A DNA stretch of 64,000 nt from Asterella californica. Its lineage: Eukaryota; Streptophyta; Marchantiopsida; Marchantiales; Aytoniaceae. Position 1 is the first letter of the stretch; each line of letters opens with the position of its first letter. Shown here one piece after another: positions 47,646-59,869 of this stretch. A model generated the notes under the pieces. That model had not been told where the DNA came from. It ran no database searches and saw only the letters and a program-made list of their open reading frames with translations. The stretch is taken from contig JAYKYS010000005.1 in the NCBI GenBank assembly GCA_036924285.1, positions 4,526,001-4,590,000 on the forward strand, given 5' to 3'. The position numbers and the translations under genes are program-made.

Positions 47646-48765
47646 CCTCTTCTGCGAGAAGAAGGTTCGAGGAATTCAGCGCCTTCTTCCAGTCGGAGAT
47701 CCAGCCAGCCATGGAGTTGGTGGAGAAGCGTGCGATGGCTCATGAGAAGCCACTGCGACCTGGATTCAGTCTGCGCACACTGATGCAGCAGGAAGAGGTT
47801 CAGAAGAAGGTGGACACGCTAGAAGTCAACCTCCGCATCATGGAGAAGCTTGCAGCGAAGTACAAGACGGAAGCAGCCGCTTCTGTCAAGGAGTCAGCAC
47901 AGTTAAGGAAGAGTAACCAGGAGTTGCAGACACGTCTACAGCAGCATGACCCCAAGAGGTTCTGCGGGTCAGAGGTAAGATCGCCTCTCTCGCAGAAGAG
48001 AAGACGACATAAAAGGCACTGGGGGAAGCCATGGAAGCACAAGCCGCAGCAGAAAAGATGCACCGAGAAGAAGCAGAAGCCAGAGTAAAGAGACTTATGA
48101 CGCAGACGGTGGAAGCACTTCACAAGAAGTTCAACTTCACTGCGGGTAGGAAGCTTCTCACCCTAGCTAAGGACGATGTTAGTGGAGTGCAAGGAGAGCA
48201 TGTTCCGCTACCTGGATCTACAGATTGAGGACTTGGAGACGCTTTACAGTCTTCTCTCGATTCCACAGCCAGCAGCTACATCTTCCCATGCTCCAGGACC
48301 AGCGATCGGAGAAGATTTGAAGAAGGAGGAGTTTGACCCCGCTGTCCACTTGGTAGTGACAGCGCTAGAAGCCGAGAAGATTCAGAAGAAGCCTCGGAAG
48401 ACAAGGTGTCTTCTAGAAGACAGGAAGTAGAGTTGTCTTCCCAGGTGTTTCAAGTGGAGGAGGTGATTTCCTCTGACCACTGTGAGGTCACCCCAGCTCC
48501 CAGCGTCGAACTAATGTCGCAGAAAGAGCGAGGAAGCGCAAGTGGATTCAGCTTCTCAGAATACACTTTTGTCTTCCAAAGTCGCCCTAGAAGAGCAAGC
48601 AACGAACATCGAGGAGGAAGTCACCTCAGTCACACCCGAGGTACTAGCAGGGCTTCCCACTTTATCCGAAGTCAATTTAGGAGTTCAGGTAGGAACCAAT
48701 CAAGAGGAGATCGCACAAAACGATTAAGAGTAGGCAGCAAGTTAAGAAGACAGTTTACTTACTAA
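47646..48765 (+). pseudogene. Family C2 gag-like ORF, C-terminal part
   Basis: Continues the ORF cut at 24987. FQSEIQPAMELVEKR is followed by the coiled coil (KKVDTLEVNLRIMEKLAAKYKT, SNQELQTRLQQ), then KKFNFTAGRKLLTLA, then an acidic Ser-rich tail. Frameshifts near 47960 and 48170 and later ones spread it over several frames. It is homologous to 17100-18270. CAG at about 47786 shows that the TAG at 17206 in C1 is a private mutation. Confidence 0.65.
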
Positions 48766-49805
48766 TTTTGATAAGAAGTGAAGCCTATTATTTTAGGGAG
48801 AAAATCCTCCTCTTGTAATTTTAGATAACTGTCCATGTGACAGAATAGACAACAGTAGGAGCATAAAGTAAGTTTCTAAACAGAGCAGGGAGTCGACTGC
48901 ATGTGAGGTGGTGGCCTTCTGAAAGCGCTTCATTTTCCTTGGCTGCGAGTGAGGATTGGAGGAGAACTCCCTCCTGCGACTCAAGTGCAGGAGTATAAAG
49001 TAGGACATAAAGTAGGATTTAACACACACATTACACACACATTACGTCCGTTGCTAGAGACATACGAATAGATTTGGATTACAAAGGAGGGGTCTGCACT
49101 TCCGCTCCCAGCGGTGGATCGAAAGATGTAGACAGCAGTGGTAGACAACATAGAACAGAGAACGGCATCATCGTGTAGTCCTGCTTCTAAGCTGATGTGC
49201 CGAGGGATAGTGATAAGAAGCGGAAGGATTGAGCTTCCCAAAGCCAATGTATCTTCTTCTCGGAGAATTGATTTTCAGATTTGATTGCAGAAGCTTTGTC
49301 TGTGGCTTCTGTGCAGTGGGTTTCCTCCAATTCACACCCAATTGTGCATGGGAAGCCTTCTTCTTGAGTGGCGGTGATTGTTAGAAGCTGTGCAGAGTTG
49401 AAGCTTGACTCATCCAGTGAAGCACTTCGGATCCACGTACGGACAGTCTTATGAGAAAGCGATCCCAAACGACAGAGTAGTCGGAGCAATGACAGAAGAA
49501 GAAAGAAGACTTCTTTTCACAGCAGAAGACGACATCCTTGAGTAGAAGACTGTGTAACTATAAGCCAATTTGTGATCTTCTTCCCCAATTACTACAAGCA
49601 AAGATGACTTGTTAGTCAGGATCCGGACTAGAAGCTTGTCGGAGTCTTAATTTCTCATTTTCATCTTGTTTCCTCTTGTTTGGATTTCCTCTTCTTCTCC
49701 ATCTTCTCTCATCTTCCCATCTTCCTATCTTCTTCTAGTGAGCTTCCGAGACTTCTATTGAACTTCCGTGAAGGTGAATGTCGTTGTAGTGCTGCAAGAA
49801 GATCG
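48766..49805 (+). repeat. Family C2 tail, non-coding
   Basis: Matches 18271-19228 (blocks near 49100, 49240 and 49750). Homology with C1 ends at about 49805, shortly before Copia-1. No gene seen. Confidence 0.65.
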
Positions 49806-49819
49806 GTCACGTCAGTTTG

Positions 49820-50047
49820 TGTAGAAAGATCGATACTTCGAAGACACTCCAAGAAGAGAGAGCGAGTAGACAAGAAAAGTAAAATAGGAATGAGATGAAA
49901 GAGGCTTTGTCTCTCCATGTATATATAGTGTGGGTGAGTACAAAGAAAACACTAATGGTGGGTTAGCCCTCTAACTAACTGTAACTATCTTAACCACTCC
50001 GGCTAATGTTAACCGTCGATCTACTAGAGCTTGGAACTATATCAACA
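49820..50047 (-). repeat. Copia-1 3' LTR
   Basis: On the minus strand it starts TGTTGATATAG after the purine tract AAGGGGAG and ends TTTCTACA. A TATATATA motif lies near 49920. Confidence 0.85.
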
Positions 50048-51525
50048 CTCCCCTTCAAGCTCATCTCTACATCTTGTACTCCTAGACAATGTCTGAAAGC
50101 ATCAAACTTATCTCTAGGTAATGCCTTAGTGAAGATATCGGCAACTTGGTCTCCTGTGCTCACATAATTGAGCTCAATCTCTCCTGCAAAGACCTTCTCT
50201 CTAATAAAGTGATAGTGCACCTCAATGTGCTTCGTCTTAGCATGGAAAATAGGATTACTAGTTAACTTCATGCTGCTAATGTTGTCTGTATATAACAACA
50301 GGATCTGTACACTCCACACCAATATCAGATAGCAGACATCGAAGCCAAATTGGTTCGCATGTTGCGTTTGTTGCTCCTTGGTACTCTGCTTCTGTGGATG
50401 AAAAAGCAACTGTGGGTTGCTTCTTAGAAGCGCTTCCAAGTCCAAAAGCGTAACCTGACGTGGATCTCGTGTCGGCACTTCCTGCCCATTCAGCATCTGT
50501 GTAATCATGTAACAACAATGGTCCACCGTATCAATAGTGAAGTCCGTACTGCATCGAGAGCTTCACGTAGCGGAGGATCCGCTTGACAATCTCAAAATGT
50601 GGTCTCCGTGGTGACTGCATGAATTGACTAATCAGACCGACGGCATAACTCAAGTCTGGTCTGGTGATGATCAAGTAGATAAGACTCTCAACCATATGTC
50701 TATACATGCGTGGATCATCAAGTAGCTCACCATCCTCTGCTCCTAGCTTTACCCCTTGCTCTAATGGAGTAGCAATGGGTTTGCAGTCAAGCATACCATA
50801 TCTCTCAAGCATACTGAGAGCATACTGCCGCTGTACAAGCCAAACATCCTTTCCATCTCTAATGAACTTCACAGCAAGGAAGTACTTGAGTTCTCCTAAG
50901 TTCATCATTTCGAACTCGGATTTCAAGTGATCCTTGATCTGGGAAATAAGCTCCTTATAGTTACCGGTAATGATCAAGTCATCAATATAGATGGTGATCA
51001 CACAATCCGGTCTTGTATTTGTAGTGAATACAAAATAGAGTCTGAACTACAAAGGTGGAAACCAAGAGACTGCAAGTAAGAGTTGATCTTTGCATACCAT
51101 GCTCTTGGTGTCTGTTTCAGACCATAGAGGGCCTTCCGTAACTTACACACACGAGAAGGAAACTTCGGATCCTCATAACTTGGAGGTTGCTGCATGTAGA
51201 CCTCCTCCTCAAGATCGCTGTTGAGGAAAGCGTTCTTGAAGTCCATCTGGTGCATCTTCCGACCTTTTTGAGTTGCAACTGCAATTGCTGTTCGAATAGT
51301 CACCATCTTCGCAACAAGAGCAAAGGTCTCCTCAAAATCAACTCCATGTTGCTGTGCGTAGCCCTTAGCTACCAATCTGATCTTGTACCGACACACGGTA
51401 CCATCCGAGTTGCGCTTGATCTTGAAGACCCACCTGCAACCAATCGCTTTCTTACCTTGAGGTAAGTCTACCAACTCCCAAGTCTGTTGGTGATGAAGCG
51501 CAGCAAGTTTTAGCTTCCATAGCAC
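50048..51525 (-). pseudogene. Copia-1 reverse transcriptase and RNase H
   Basis: RT starts near 51500 (TWELVDLPQGKKAIGCRWVF, KGYAQQHGVDFEETFA, MDFKNAFLNSDLEEEVYMQQP, LRKALYGLKQTPRAWY). A frameshift near 51000 leads to the catalytic block ITIYIDDLIITG, then LKYFLAVKF and YLIITRPDLSYAV. RNase H has YTDAEWAGSADTRSTSGY, SSTEAEY and KHIEVHYHFIREKV across another frameshift. The order RT then RNase H at the end of pol is diagnostic of Ty1/copia. Confidence 0.92.
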
Positions 51526-51723
51526 TTACCCATTGGACCTTGTGCATCGCCTTCTCAAGCGAACTCGGTTCCTGTTCCTGAAGAACATTGGTCATATATG
51601 CATGGTGCGCAGCAAGAAAACCTTCATGCATATACCTACTCACTGGATGTTTTGCCCGTTCAGATCTACGAGAGGTAACCGGTGCACTAGTCACCTCCCC
51701 TTGCAACTGGTCTGACGTAGACG

Positions 51724-53300
51724 TCAAGGTCTGGGACAAAGTATCCAGTGGATGTGGAAGATCCACATATCTGGATGAGTCAAACATACGCTGCAATAGC
51801 ACGCGCTCATCCTGTGTAGAAACTCACTAGTTCCACTAGGATGTGTTACGTGGACTCCAGCGTTAACAATAGCTCTATGTGCAACAGATTTTGATATGGA
51901 ATCAGTGACTTCTCCAGATCCTCTACTCAACGTACTACTTTGAGGTACTACAGTAGGTACAGGGATGGCTACAACAGGTGCAGGTGCAAACCAAGATTGT
52001 AGCTCATCAAAAACAACATCTCTACTGATATAGAACTGCTTGGACGAAGGATTGTAACATCTATATCCTTTCGTATCAAAAGCATAGCCAAGGAAGATAC
52101 ATCTATCTGCTTTCCGATCTAGTTTCTTACGTCTTTCATCAGGTATGTGCACATAATAGATACATCTGAAAACTTTAAAGAAAGAGTAATCAGGCTTACT
52201 GCCTGTGAAGACCTCCATCGGTGTCTTGTTGTGGACTGCCGCGATAGACGTCCGGTTCATCAGATACACTGCACATGAAACAACTTCTGCCCAATAAGGT
52301 CTAGGCATGGTCTTCTCGTTCAACATCGCACGAGCAGCTTCTGCTATGTGTCGATTCTTGCGCTCTGCAACCCCGTTCTGCTGCGGACTATAACTGCAGG
52401 TCTTCTGGCGTTAAATGCCAACTCACGCATATATGCATCGAACTCTCCAGAAAAGAACTCGCCTCCTCCATCAGATCTCAAACAGAAGATAGATGCTCCA
52501 GACTGTTTCTCCATCAACTTGCGGAAAGTCTGGAATGCTGACAGTACTTCGGCAGAGGACTTGTTTCTCAACAAATAGATCCAAGTATAACGCGAATTAT
52601 CATCAATGAATGACACGAAGTACTGGAAACCGGTCATACTTGGCTGAGAAGCAGTCCATACATCAGTGTGAACAAGCTCCAGAAGCTTGTTCGCTCTAGT
52701 ACCTGATCCCTTAAAGGGCTGTCTAGCTTGCTTGCCGAATTGACATGCTGCACAGACTCCAGTGGGCTCACTTGATTTGAATTTGGGCATACCTGTAACC
52801 AGATCAGAACTCGAAAGACTTTTCAACCTCTGAAAGTTCATGTGCCCAATTCGCTTGTGCCAGATGTCAATGTCAGACACTACTGGACCACTCTGTCCAT
52901 ACATGACAACCTGTAACTTAGGTGCAGATACATCTAGTTTAAATAGTCTATCACTCTTGCTACCTCGGGCTATGACAGTGCTGTTTGAATCTTCAATAAA
53001 GCATCCATCTTTAATGAAGCGCACTTGCAGACCCTGCTCTATCAACTGTCCTACAGATGGCAGATTTCTAGTCAACGTGGGTATATGTAAGACATTCCGT
53101 ATACCAGTAAACGTTGAAGCAGGAATGTCAAGTGGAATGTTACCCTTGTGCTGGATCTTGTGCTTGGTGTCATCTCTTGTCATCATAAATTATGGATTTT
53201 CCACAGGCTCGAGTGTATTGAACCACTCCCGATGAGGACTCATGTGACTGGTGGCGTCGGAGTCGATCACCCAGTCAGTTGCTGATGTGTAGTAATCAGC
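51724..53300 (-). pseudogene. Copia-1 protease and integrase
   Basis: The protease active site is WVIDSDATSHM at about 53265-53235 (Asp-Ser-Asp rather than Asp-Ser-Gly). A TAA near 53190 interrupts. Integrase follows: zinc region HKRIGHMNF...CAACQFGK, core HTDVW and RSDGGGEF, a frameshift near 52400, then PQQNGVAERKN, YWAEVV, and the C-terminal region (GYRCYNPSSKQFYISRDVVFDE). Confidence 0.9.
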
Positions 53301-53356
53301 AACTGCTCCGTATAGACTTGCTCAGTGACTGCATAGCCTTGCTGGTTGCTGTTACC

Positions 53357-54205
53357 TTAGGGGTTGTTGTCGTATTGGTGTCTTTGGTCGTTCTGCTTCT
53401 TATAGCATTGATTCGCATTGTGACCTTGCTTCTTGCAGTAGTTACAGGAACCAGGTGCTCGTCTCTGGTTGTTGAAAGAACCAGACTGTTGCTGGTTCTG
53501 CTGCTGCTGCGATTGCTGTTGCTGTCCGCGACCCCGTCCAAGTTCAGCACCTTTGCCACGACCCCTACCTCGAGATCCTCCAGAACCTGCAAAATAGACA
53601 GATTCTTGCTGACTCGTCGAAATAGAACTCCCCAGTAGGCGCACCTCTTCTCCTAACATCATAGGAACAAGTTCATCAAACCGCGGAAGGGATTCTCTGG
53701 TTGAAATCGATGTTATGAATTGTTTGTACTCTGCATGCAGTCCTTGCAATGTGGCTTCGATCAAGAAAGTGGGATAAATCTCGATTTTTACAAAAGATAG
53801 CTGATCCGTGAGGTGTTTGACATGGTTCACGTAGTCGTTGATGCACATCGATCCCTTCTTCACGGTGTTGAACTGCTGCAATAATTGCAGCTTCTACGTC
53901 TCTATTCTGGATTGAAACAGACGTGCGAGTGCATCCCAAGCTTTCTTGGACGTATCGCAATCCTGAATGTCACCGATCATCGATGCTGAAACTGTCAACG
54001 CGATGTAGTGAATCGTCTAGTACGAGCGCTTCTTCCACTCCTTCAATTTCGGATCCGAAATTGGTACTTCAGGCGCTTTCTCCTCCTCAGTGATAAGATC
54101 CCATAGATCTTGTCCATGTAAGAAAGTCTTCATCTGGAACTTCCGCACTTGGTAGTTGTTCTTGTCGAGCTTCTCTCCAGTGATCAAAGACACGGACTCC
54201 GCCAT
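53357..54205 (-). pseudogene. gag: Copia-1 gag
   Basis: Starts MAESVSLITGEKLDKNNY at 54205. The frame runs to 53357 with two TAG codons (54017 and about 53896). It holds the UBN2-type gag region (LWDLIT, DALARLFQSR, YVNHVKHLTDQL), a Gly/Arg-rich and Gln-rich stretch, and a zinc knuckle CNYCKKQGHNANQC. Confidence 0.9.
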
Positions 54206-54816
54206 AGCTGCAATGTCGAAATTGCTCTGTTCTGTACGTGGAAAACCTCACAGAACCTTCACGAAACTCGTCCGCCCACACCGTGCGATCAAGAGTTGTC
54301 ACAAGTCACAACGAGGCGACTCTGTGAACTCCTCTTGCAGCGACAATGAAGAAAGAACCTGTCCGCGAACTGTAGATGTATAAAACACGATGGAAACGTC
54401 AAAAGAACACACCAAGAAAAGTCAAAACTAGACCAAACGAGGTCAGAAATGGGTGTGCGACCCCTCCAAATTTTCCAAATTTTTCAATATTCGGGACATG
54501 ATTTGTTTTAGACTCAAGTCCTAAAACTTTTGTTTTGGTCAAAAAAGATCCAATTGAAAATCTGCCGCTGGAAACCTCCAAATCGGCTGAAACTTGACCG
54601 AGTACACAATTTGCACCTTCTGAACAAGATTTCAGTGAGAAAAATTCGTCTAGGCCTCCAAAATCACGTTCAAGGTTTCTGGTGGCGAAAGAAACAGTTT
54701 CATCTCACCCGAACGCATCAGGAGGATAGTGCTCGACATCAGGCACACCTCTAGCTGCTCTTTTATGTACTCTCCATGCACGAACTCCATCTTGCTCATC
54801 AGCAAGGGACACACGC

Positions 54817-54836
54817 TCTCTATTGCTCTGATATCA
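54817..54836 (-). other. Copia-1 primer binding site, initiator tRNA-Met type
   Basis: TGATATCAGAGCAATAGAGA on the minus strand, directly after the 5' LTR. It differs by one base from the common TGGTATCAGAGC. Confidence 0.88.
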
Positions 54837-55050
54837 TGTAGAAAGATCGATACTTCGAGGACACTCCAAGAAGAGAGAGCGAGTAGACAAGGAAAATAAA
54901 ATAGGAATGAGATGAGAGAGGTTTTGCCTCTCCATGTATATATAGTGTGGGTGAGTACAAAAGAAATCCTAATGGTGGGTTAGCCCTCTAACTAACTGAA
55001 CTACCCTAACCACTCCGGCTAATGTTAGTCGTCGATCTACTAGGATGTGT
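54837..55050 (-). repeat. Copia-1 5' LTR
   Basis: Same as 49820-50030, but the outer end reads ACACATCC instead of TGTTGATATAG, so the true outer boundary is uncertain. Confidence 0.8.
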
Positions 55051-55055
55051 GTTTG

Positions 55056-56947
55056 TGGTGATGACATGTACATGCTGCCCTTATCTTGACCATCCTAGTA
55101 AGGGATAGGTGAGCTCAGTAGGAGCGGGGTTAGGCAAGTGATGATTACAATGGTGATGAGGATTTCGACATTCTGGTTGGAGAGTGTGTTACCAATATTC
55201 TCTCATCACGGTGTTCTCGGGAGGTTCTGGTGGAGACTTCTCGGACAGTGGATATACACGGAGTGGGATGAGATACCGACTATCTACACCATTGCCGTCG
55301 GTTGTTCTAGAGAAAGAGTCAGACGTTGTCGAGACGAGAGTTTTCTGAAAAGGGTGAAATCTTCTAACTGTGATACGATCGTGAAGAGGAGGACGAAACC
55401 CACACATAGAATACGGATCGCAAGAAAACACACCACCACGACTTTGATCCAGCCAAGATAAAGCGTACGGCGTACAAGTAAATCTTCAACTCAAGATCAT
55501 TCAAACTATAAATGCGTTCACCTAGAAGCTTCTCATTTTCTATTCAAAAAAAATATGCGTACAAGTTTTTGGTCTCCTCTCTACTCGATTTTTGTTCTCT
55601 ACTCTCAGTCCCTAGATGTCAAAACTCTGATCAGTCAGAATATCTCTTCAGACGTAACCTCTGTGTAAAATTTCTCCTAGCTCTTCGATTCTCTACTCGA
55701 TAGTCTCTACACGGTAAACTCTACACTGCTCGATGATCAACAATACCCTCATAATTCTCTCTCGCTGGAGTACACTCCTTTGGATTTTCCTCCACCCTAC
55801 GTAACCTTCAATGTCACCTGGCAGGGATAAAAGATGCCATAAACAAATGGCAGCAGAAAAATAAATCATTGATAATAAATGTACACGTAAGAAGATTAGT
55901 TCACTAAGACTTCGCAGGTTCATCTGTACGGACGGCCACCGAGTCAGCATTGACACCTCCACCCCGAAGTAACTCCACCACGGCTACCTCTGACCACCGG
56001 AATCACCTCAATCTGACACGTAGAGCCCGAGTTATCACCATTCTCATTTTATGACCCCCTTAAACTTTGAAGTGCCGTAAGTATCGCGGCACTTGATTTT
56101 TTGACCCAAGTGAATAATATGACGAGATGTACATCTTTATACAAAAGATTTGATACCGACTTGGAATATCTTTGATGTCATCTCGTTACTCCATGACTTA
56201 GAGGGCCGTAACCGAATTCGTACTAACGACCTTGACAACCCGAATGCGAGCTTAGTCCTCTAGCATAGGATCCATTTCAAAACTCCCTCTAGCATCCGCA
56301 TCAAGTGACTGCACTAGTGCAGGGGTAGACGAAGACGTCCCTCATTCACGATACGTTTAAGGGACATCTAGTGTCCCGTCTCTAGGCAACTTGGTGCTCC
56401 TCATATTCACCCGAAGGGGCCAGCCTACTCCAAGCCGGTTGTGAGTCTGAAGGGATTTGATCCGAAGACTTCCTCCCTACAAGTTTCTCAGCTACATCAC
56501 GGAAGCTGATCTCACAACTGATTCTAGAGACCAGTTTCTAAGCTGATATGCTAGAAAACTGCAGTATTTCGTCTTTTTTTTGCTAACACGAAGTGCCATA
56601 ACTTTCTCTAGACATGCTCTTTTTGTGCATTTCGAAATAAATACTACAATCTACATGAGAAAAATCTAAAACATATTTTTCGAACTCACTCAGATTTATG
56701 GTAAATTTCTCAATATCAGAAATCTTGTAGAAGAACCTCAAATAACTTTTCGCCTACAACTCTGTTTGCAACTTTTGAACATACCACGGTGATCAGCGTG
56801 ACGAGACCTACGACGTGGTGTTTTCAGATTTTCAAATGCTCACTTCCTCCAGAATCAACTTCTTTGAGGTCTTAACTTCATTGAGAGAGACTAACTTCTA
56901 ACTGAGAGGTGAAGTATTTACTATGTGAAATAATTCACATCATGACA
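55056..56947 (-). repeat. Probable LTR of an A/B-related element; no gene seen
   Basis: On the minus strand the LTR should start at 56947 (TGTCATGATG), directly after a polypurine tract. Its inner end is not resolved; TGTC motifs near 55811 or 55325 are possible. Reading frames in 55056-55450 are short and unlike anything I know. A hairpin at 56909-56938 resembles that of the family E solo LTR. Confidence 0.45.
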
Positions 56948-56966
56948 TTTACCCCCTCTAAACCTG
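56948..56966 (-). other. Polypurine tract, A/B-type
   Basis: CAGGTTTAGAGGGGGTAAA on the minus strand abuts TGTCATG at 56947. Compare AGAGGGGGTGGA in A1. Confidence 0.75.
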
Positions 56967-57083
56967 CACATCCTCTAGCATGTGCCAACCTCTTCATCAT
57001 CATTAGTCTCTCCGCCTCAGCCTCTTAAGTAGCCTCGTCATCGTCTCTCGTCATCCTCTCAGACTCTGAAAAGTTGAACAAAT

Positions 57084-57345
57084 CTATTGATCCTCCACGT
57101 GTTTGAACAACTTCATTCGTTTGCTCGCCACAGATAGTTTCAAAGGAGTACCATCTAACTCACGTAAACTATAAGTGTCATTCTCATATACATCTAACAC
57201 AACATAAGACCCGAACCATCTTCGCGAGAACTTACGAAGTGTAGAATGCTGATTCTCCAGCGTGCTATCATACACCAGAACCCAATCACCAACACATATT
57301 GGCTTTGGTCATAGTCGGCGAGTGTTGTCGAAACGGTCTTTGTTT
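57084..57345 (-). pseudogene. Integrase C-terminal fragment, A/B-type
   Basis: Minus-strand GDWVLVYDSTLENQHSTLRK, FSRRWFGSYVVLDVYEND and SLRELDGTPLKLSVA match the end of A1 pol (10620-10800) at clear but lower similarity. It includes the GPY/F-like module (Pro changed to Ser). The polypurine tract follows within about 120 bp, so this is a true 3' end. Confidence 0.85.
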
Positions 57346-57394
57346 CTGACTCGAGCCACCTTCAGCACTACGAACGAAGACTACAGAGAACATA

Positions 57395-57865
57395 TGTAGA
57401 TTCGTACTGGAAGATATCATCTGTCGTTATGGATTTGCTGGAAGATTACAAGCAGATAGGGGCGAGTTGAGAGGTGCAGAAGCGAAGGAGTTTTTTGCTC
57501 GTTATGGAGTAAAGCTTCGGCTTACTACTGCCATGAATCCAGAAGGCATTGGTAAGAGTGAACGAGGACACCCTTCTATTGTTCACGCTTTAGTAAAAGC
57601 ATGTGATGGTAGGCCTAGAGAATGGCCGAGACTACTTCTATTTGCTTTATGAGCTGATAGAACTACACACTATACCACGACTGGCTATATGCCAGTTGAG
57701 CTTATGTTGGAGCAGAAGCCAATCATGTCTGCCGAGGAGGACTTTCCTACGTGGGCTACGCTACCGTGAGAAGATGGTATAGATCATACTTCACTCCTTG
57801 CTTTATGAACTAGGCAGTTGGAGCGAAGGGAGGAGGATCTTGTTGAGGCGCAAGAGAGAGAGGAA
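57395..57865 (+). pseudogene. Integrase core fragment, A/B-type, opposite strand
   Basis: Plus-strand RFVLEDIICRYGFAG, QADRGEL, GVKLRLTTAMNPEGIGKSERGH and LVKACDGRPREWPRL match A1 10080-10330, carrying the second Asp and the Glu of the catalytic triad. Several TGA/TAG codons follow (57652, 57769, 57808). It lies head to head with the C-terminal fragment at 57084-57345, about 50 bp apart. Confidence 0.85.
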
Positions 57866-57867
57866 TT

Positions 57868-58598
57868 CCAAATTGCTTGTTTGGAGTCTCGTTGGGATCA
57901 AGATAGCTAGTCTATCTATTTGGAAAGACGGATCATTGATTAGGCTATTCGTTTAGGCGGTGTGCGTGGATTTAAGTCATACATAGAAGATTTTAAGATT
58001 TTGACCACATGCGATCGAAAATTGTTCATATCTTGGGTATTGGAGGCTCGGATCTAAAGGTTCTTGGAGCCAACAGAGTCACGAAGGAAGATCCTATTGA
58101 CATCTGAAGACTATTTGGCGAAAGAACAAAGTTCTCGAATAAAACATTCTTCGGTTCCTTCGCTACGGTTTTCATTCTTTTGGACTCGTTCGAGTTCTAC
58201 TTTGTTATGTACGGCTTGTGGTAGCTAGTTTTAGCTAAGGATTTGTACATGGGTTTTGTTTGCATATGGGCTTGAATCGAGCGATAATAATATAAAGCTT
58301 TTTGTTAGCAAACGGGTGTTTCTCTTGCTCTGAGTTGAGCTTCAGTACTATTGGATCTAGGTTGAGATTTAGAGATTTGTTTTAGGAATTTAGGTGCAGA
58401 TTATAGACCACTCATCTATTTCTCAGTCTCGTGTTCTTAGAGAAAAACAAACGGGAGTGTATATAAAATGAGAGATGGTATATCTTGCGAAGCTTGTTCT
58501 CGTGGTTGTTTCTCTCTTTCTTGCCTCTGTTCATCACACGATATCTCCGTAGCCAAGAACCTCATCCTTTCCTATTCAACCTTCACGTAAAATTTGAT
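57868..58598 (+). repeat. Family B-like LTR fragment
   Basis: Matches the minus-strand reading of 13812-14540 (blocks at GAAAGACGG, GATCGAAAAT, TTGTGGTAGCTAG and TTGTACATGG). It is joined without a polypurine tract to the integrase fragment. 58485-58598 contains no independent gene. Confidence 0.75.
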
Positions 58599-58599
58599 A

Positions 58600-59690
58600 C
58601 GATAGCGTGTTACAGTTGGCTATCATACCAAGCAAGGGCAAACAATCTATCTCTAAAATTATGTGAGCGTCAGTTAGAAACTCACGGTCTATCATCATCA
58701 CGGTGACAACACTCCATAATTCACGCTTCACCTAAGAAAATTGCGTTGCATGTCAATCAAGATCATGGCTCCAAACCTAGAAATCCACACTCCTTTCACA
58801 TCATCTTGGCCAACTGTCCAGCCAATGGACTAGTATAAATTGTAATAATGATAGGTCTCTCATTTCCATAGTCTACTATCTTCAACACAAGCTGAGACTT
58901 GATAGTCTTTTCAACCTCTCCATAGTCTCATGATGCTCCAAGGTCCAAGTAGACCTCTTACTTTTTCTCAATAATGCATATAAAGGTTCCACAACGTGTG
59001 CATAGTGAGGAATGGATAAGCGGTAAAATACACAAACCTCCAAGAAACATCGAACCTCGGTGATATTTGTATGATCATCTATCATGGCTATAACATCCAC
59101 CTTCTCTAGATTTGATCTTTTCTCGAAAGTACCACACAAGTGACCAACCACCAAAATTTTTGACATACCAAACCTAGACTTGGCACCTGACAAAGTGAGG
59201 TGTATCTCTTCTGATCGCATCAGAATGCGCTCTACATCTCTGATATGATCCGCAACAAATTTTCTGCAACCATCTGCAAGCACCGTATCGTCCTTGTCTT
59301 CAACTGCACAATCTTTCATAGGAATGTCATCTAGAAAGGGGATGGTAATCTCAAGTATGAACTCTCGTAGCACCTTATGCATCACATTTTGCATATGTGC
59401 TACTGAATTTATCACTCCCTGAGGAATGCACGATAGCGTGCTACAGTCGGCTATCATACCAAGCAAGGACAAACAATCTGTCTCTAAAATGACATGAGCG
59501 TCAGTTAGAAACTCACGGTCTGTCTTCATCACGGTGAAACACTCTATAATTCACGCTTCACTTGAGGAAAGTTGTGTTGCATGTCAATCAAGATCATGGC
59601 TCCAACCTAGAAATCCATACTCCTTTCACATCATCTTGGCCAACTGTCCAGCCAATTGCTCTCGAACTAGTATCAACTGTGATAATGAGG
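58600..59690 (-). pseudogene. RT and RNase H fragment with a 250-bp direct duplication, A/B-type
   Basis: Minus strand. The central RT piece (59425-58882) has QGVINSVAHMQNVMHKVLREF, the catalytic block PFLDDIPMKDC, HLTLSGAKSRFGMSKILVVGHLCG, and VEPLYALLRK. An RNase H piece (VILETDCLSLLGMIADC) occurs both after it (58860-58600) and before it (59690-59428). The two copies are about 90% alike by eye. The upstream copy is fused in frame to RT, an order not found in intact elements. Confidence 0.85.
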
Positions 59691-59869
59691 TATGATAGTC
59701 AACTGTAGCACTTCGTGATACGAGGACATGCAAGACGTCCTTAATTAGTATGTTTTTGTCATTCAGTAGTTTGACTTCAACGTCACGATGACCTTCAGTT
59801 TGAACTGTGGTGTTGTCACCTAAGAGAATCTGATCTTGAAGAGCATATTCTTATTTAGTGTACTTACAA

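Larger units (their letters stand above)
49820..55050 (-). mobile_element. Copia-1: Ty1/copia element, near complete
   Basis: Minus-strand element with LTRs at 54837-55050 (5') and 49820-50047 (3'), an initiator-tRNA-Met type PBS, and the order gag, protease, integrase, RT, RNase H typical of copia. Reading frames are broken by a few nonsense codons and frameshifts. The LTRs look over 90% alike by eye apart from their outer ends. GTTTG lies at both flanks (49815-49819 and 55051-55055), a possible 5-bp duplication. Confidence 0.93.

Noticed and set aside
55138..55461. 107-codon plus-strand open frame
   Set aside because: No similarity to any element domain, basic low-complexity tail, no start context or copy elsewhere in the window.
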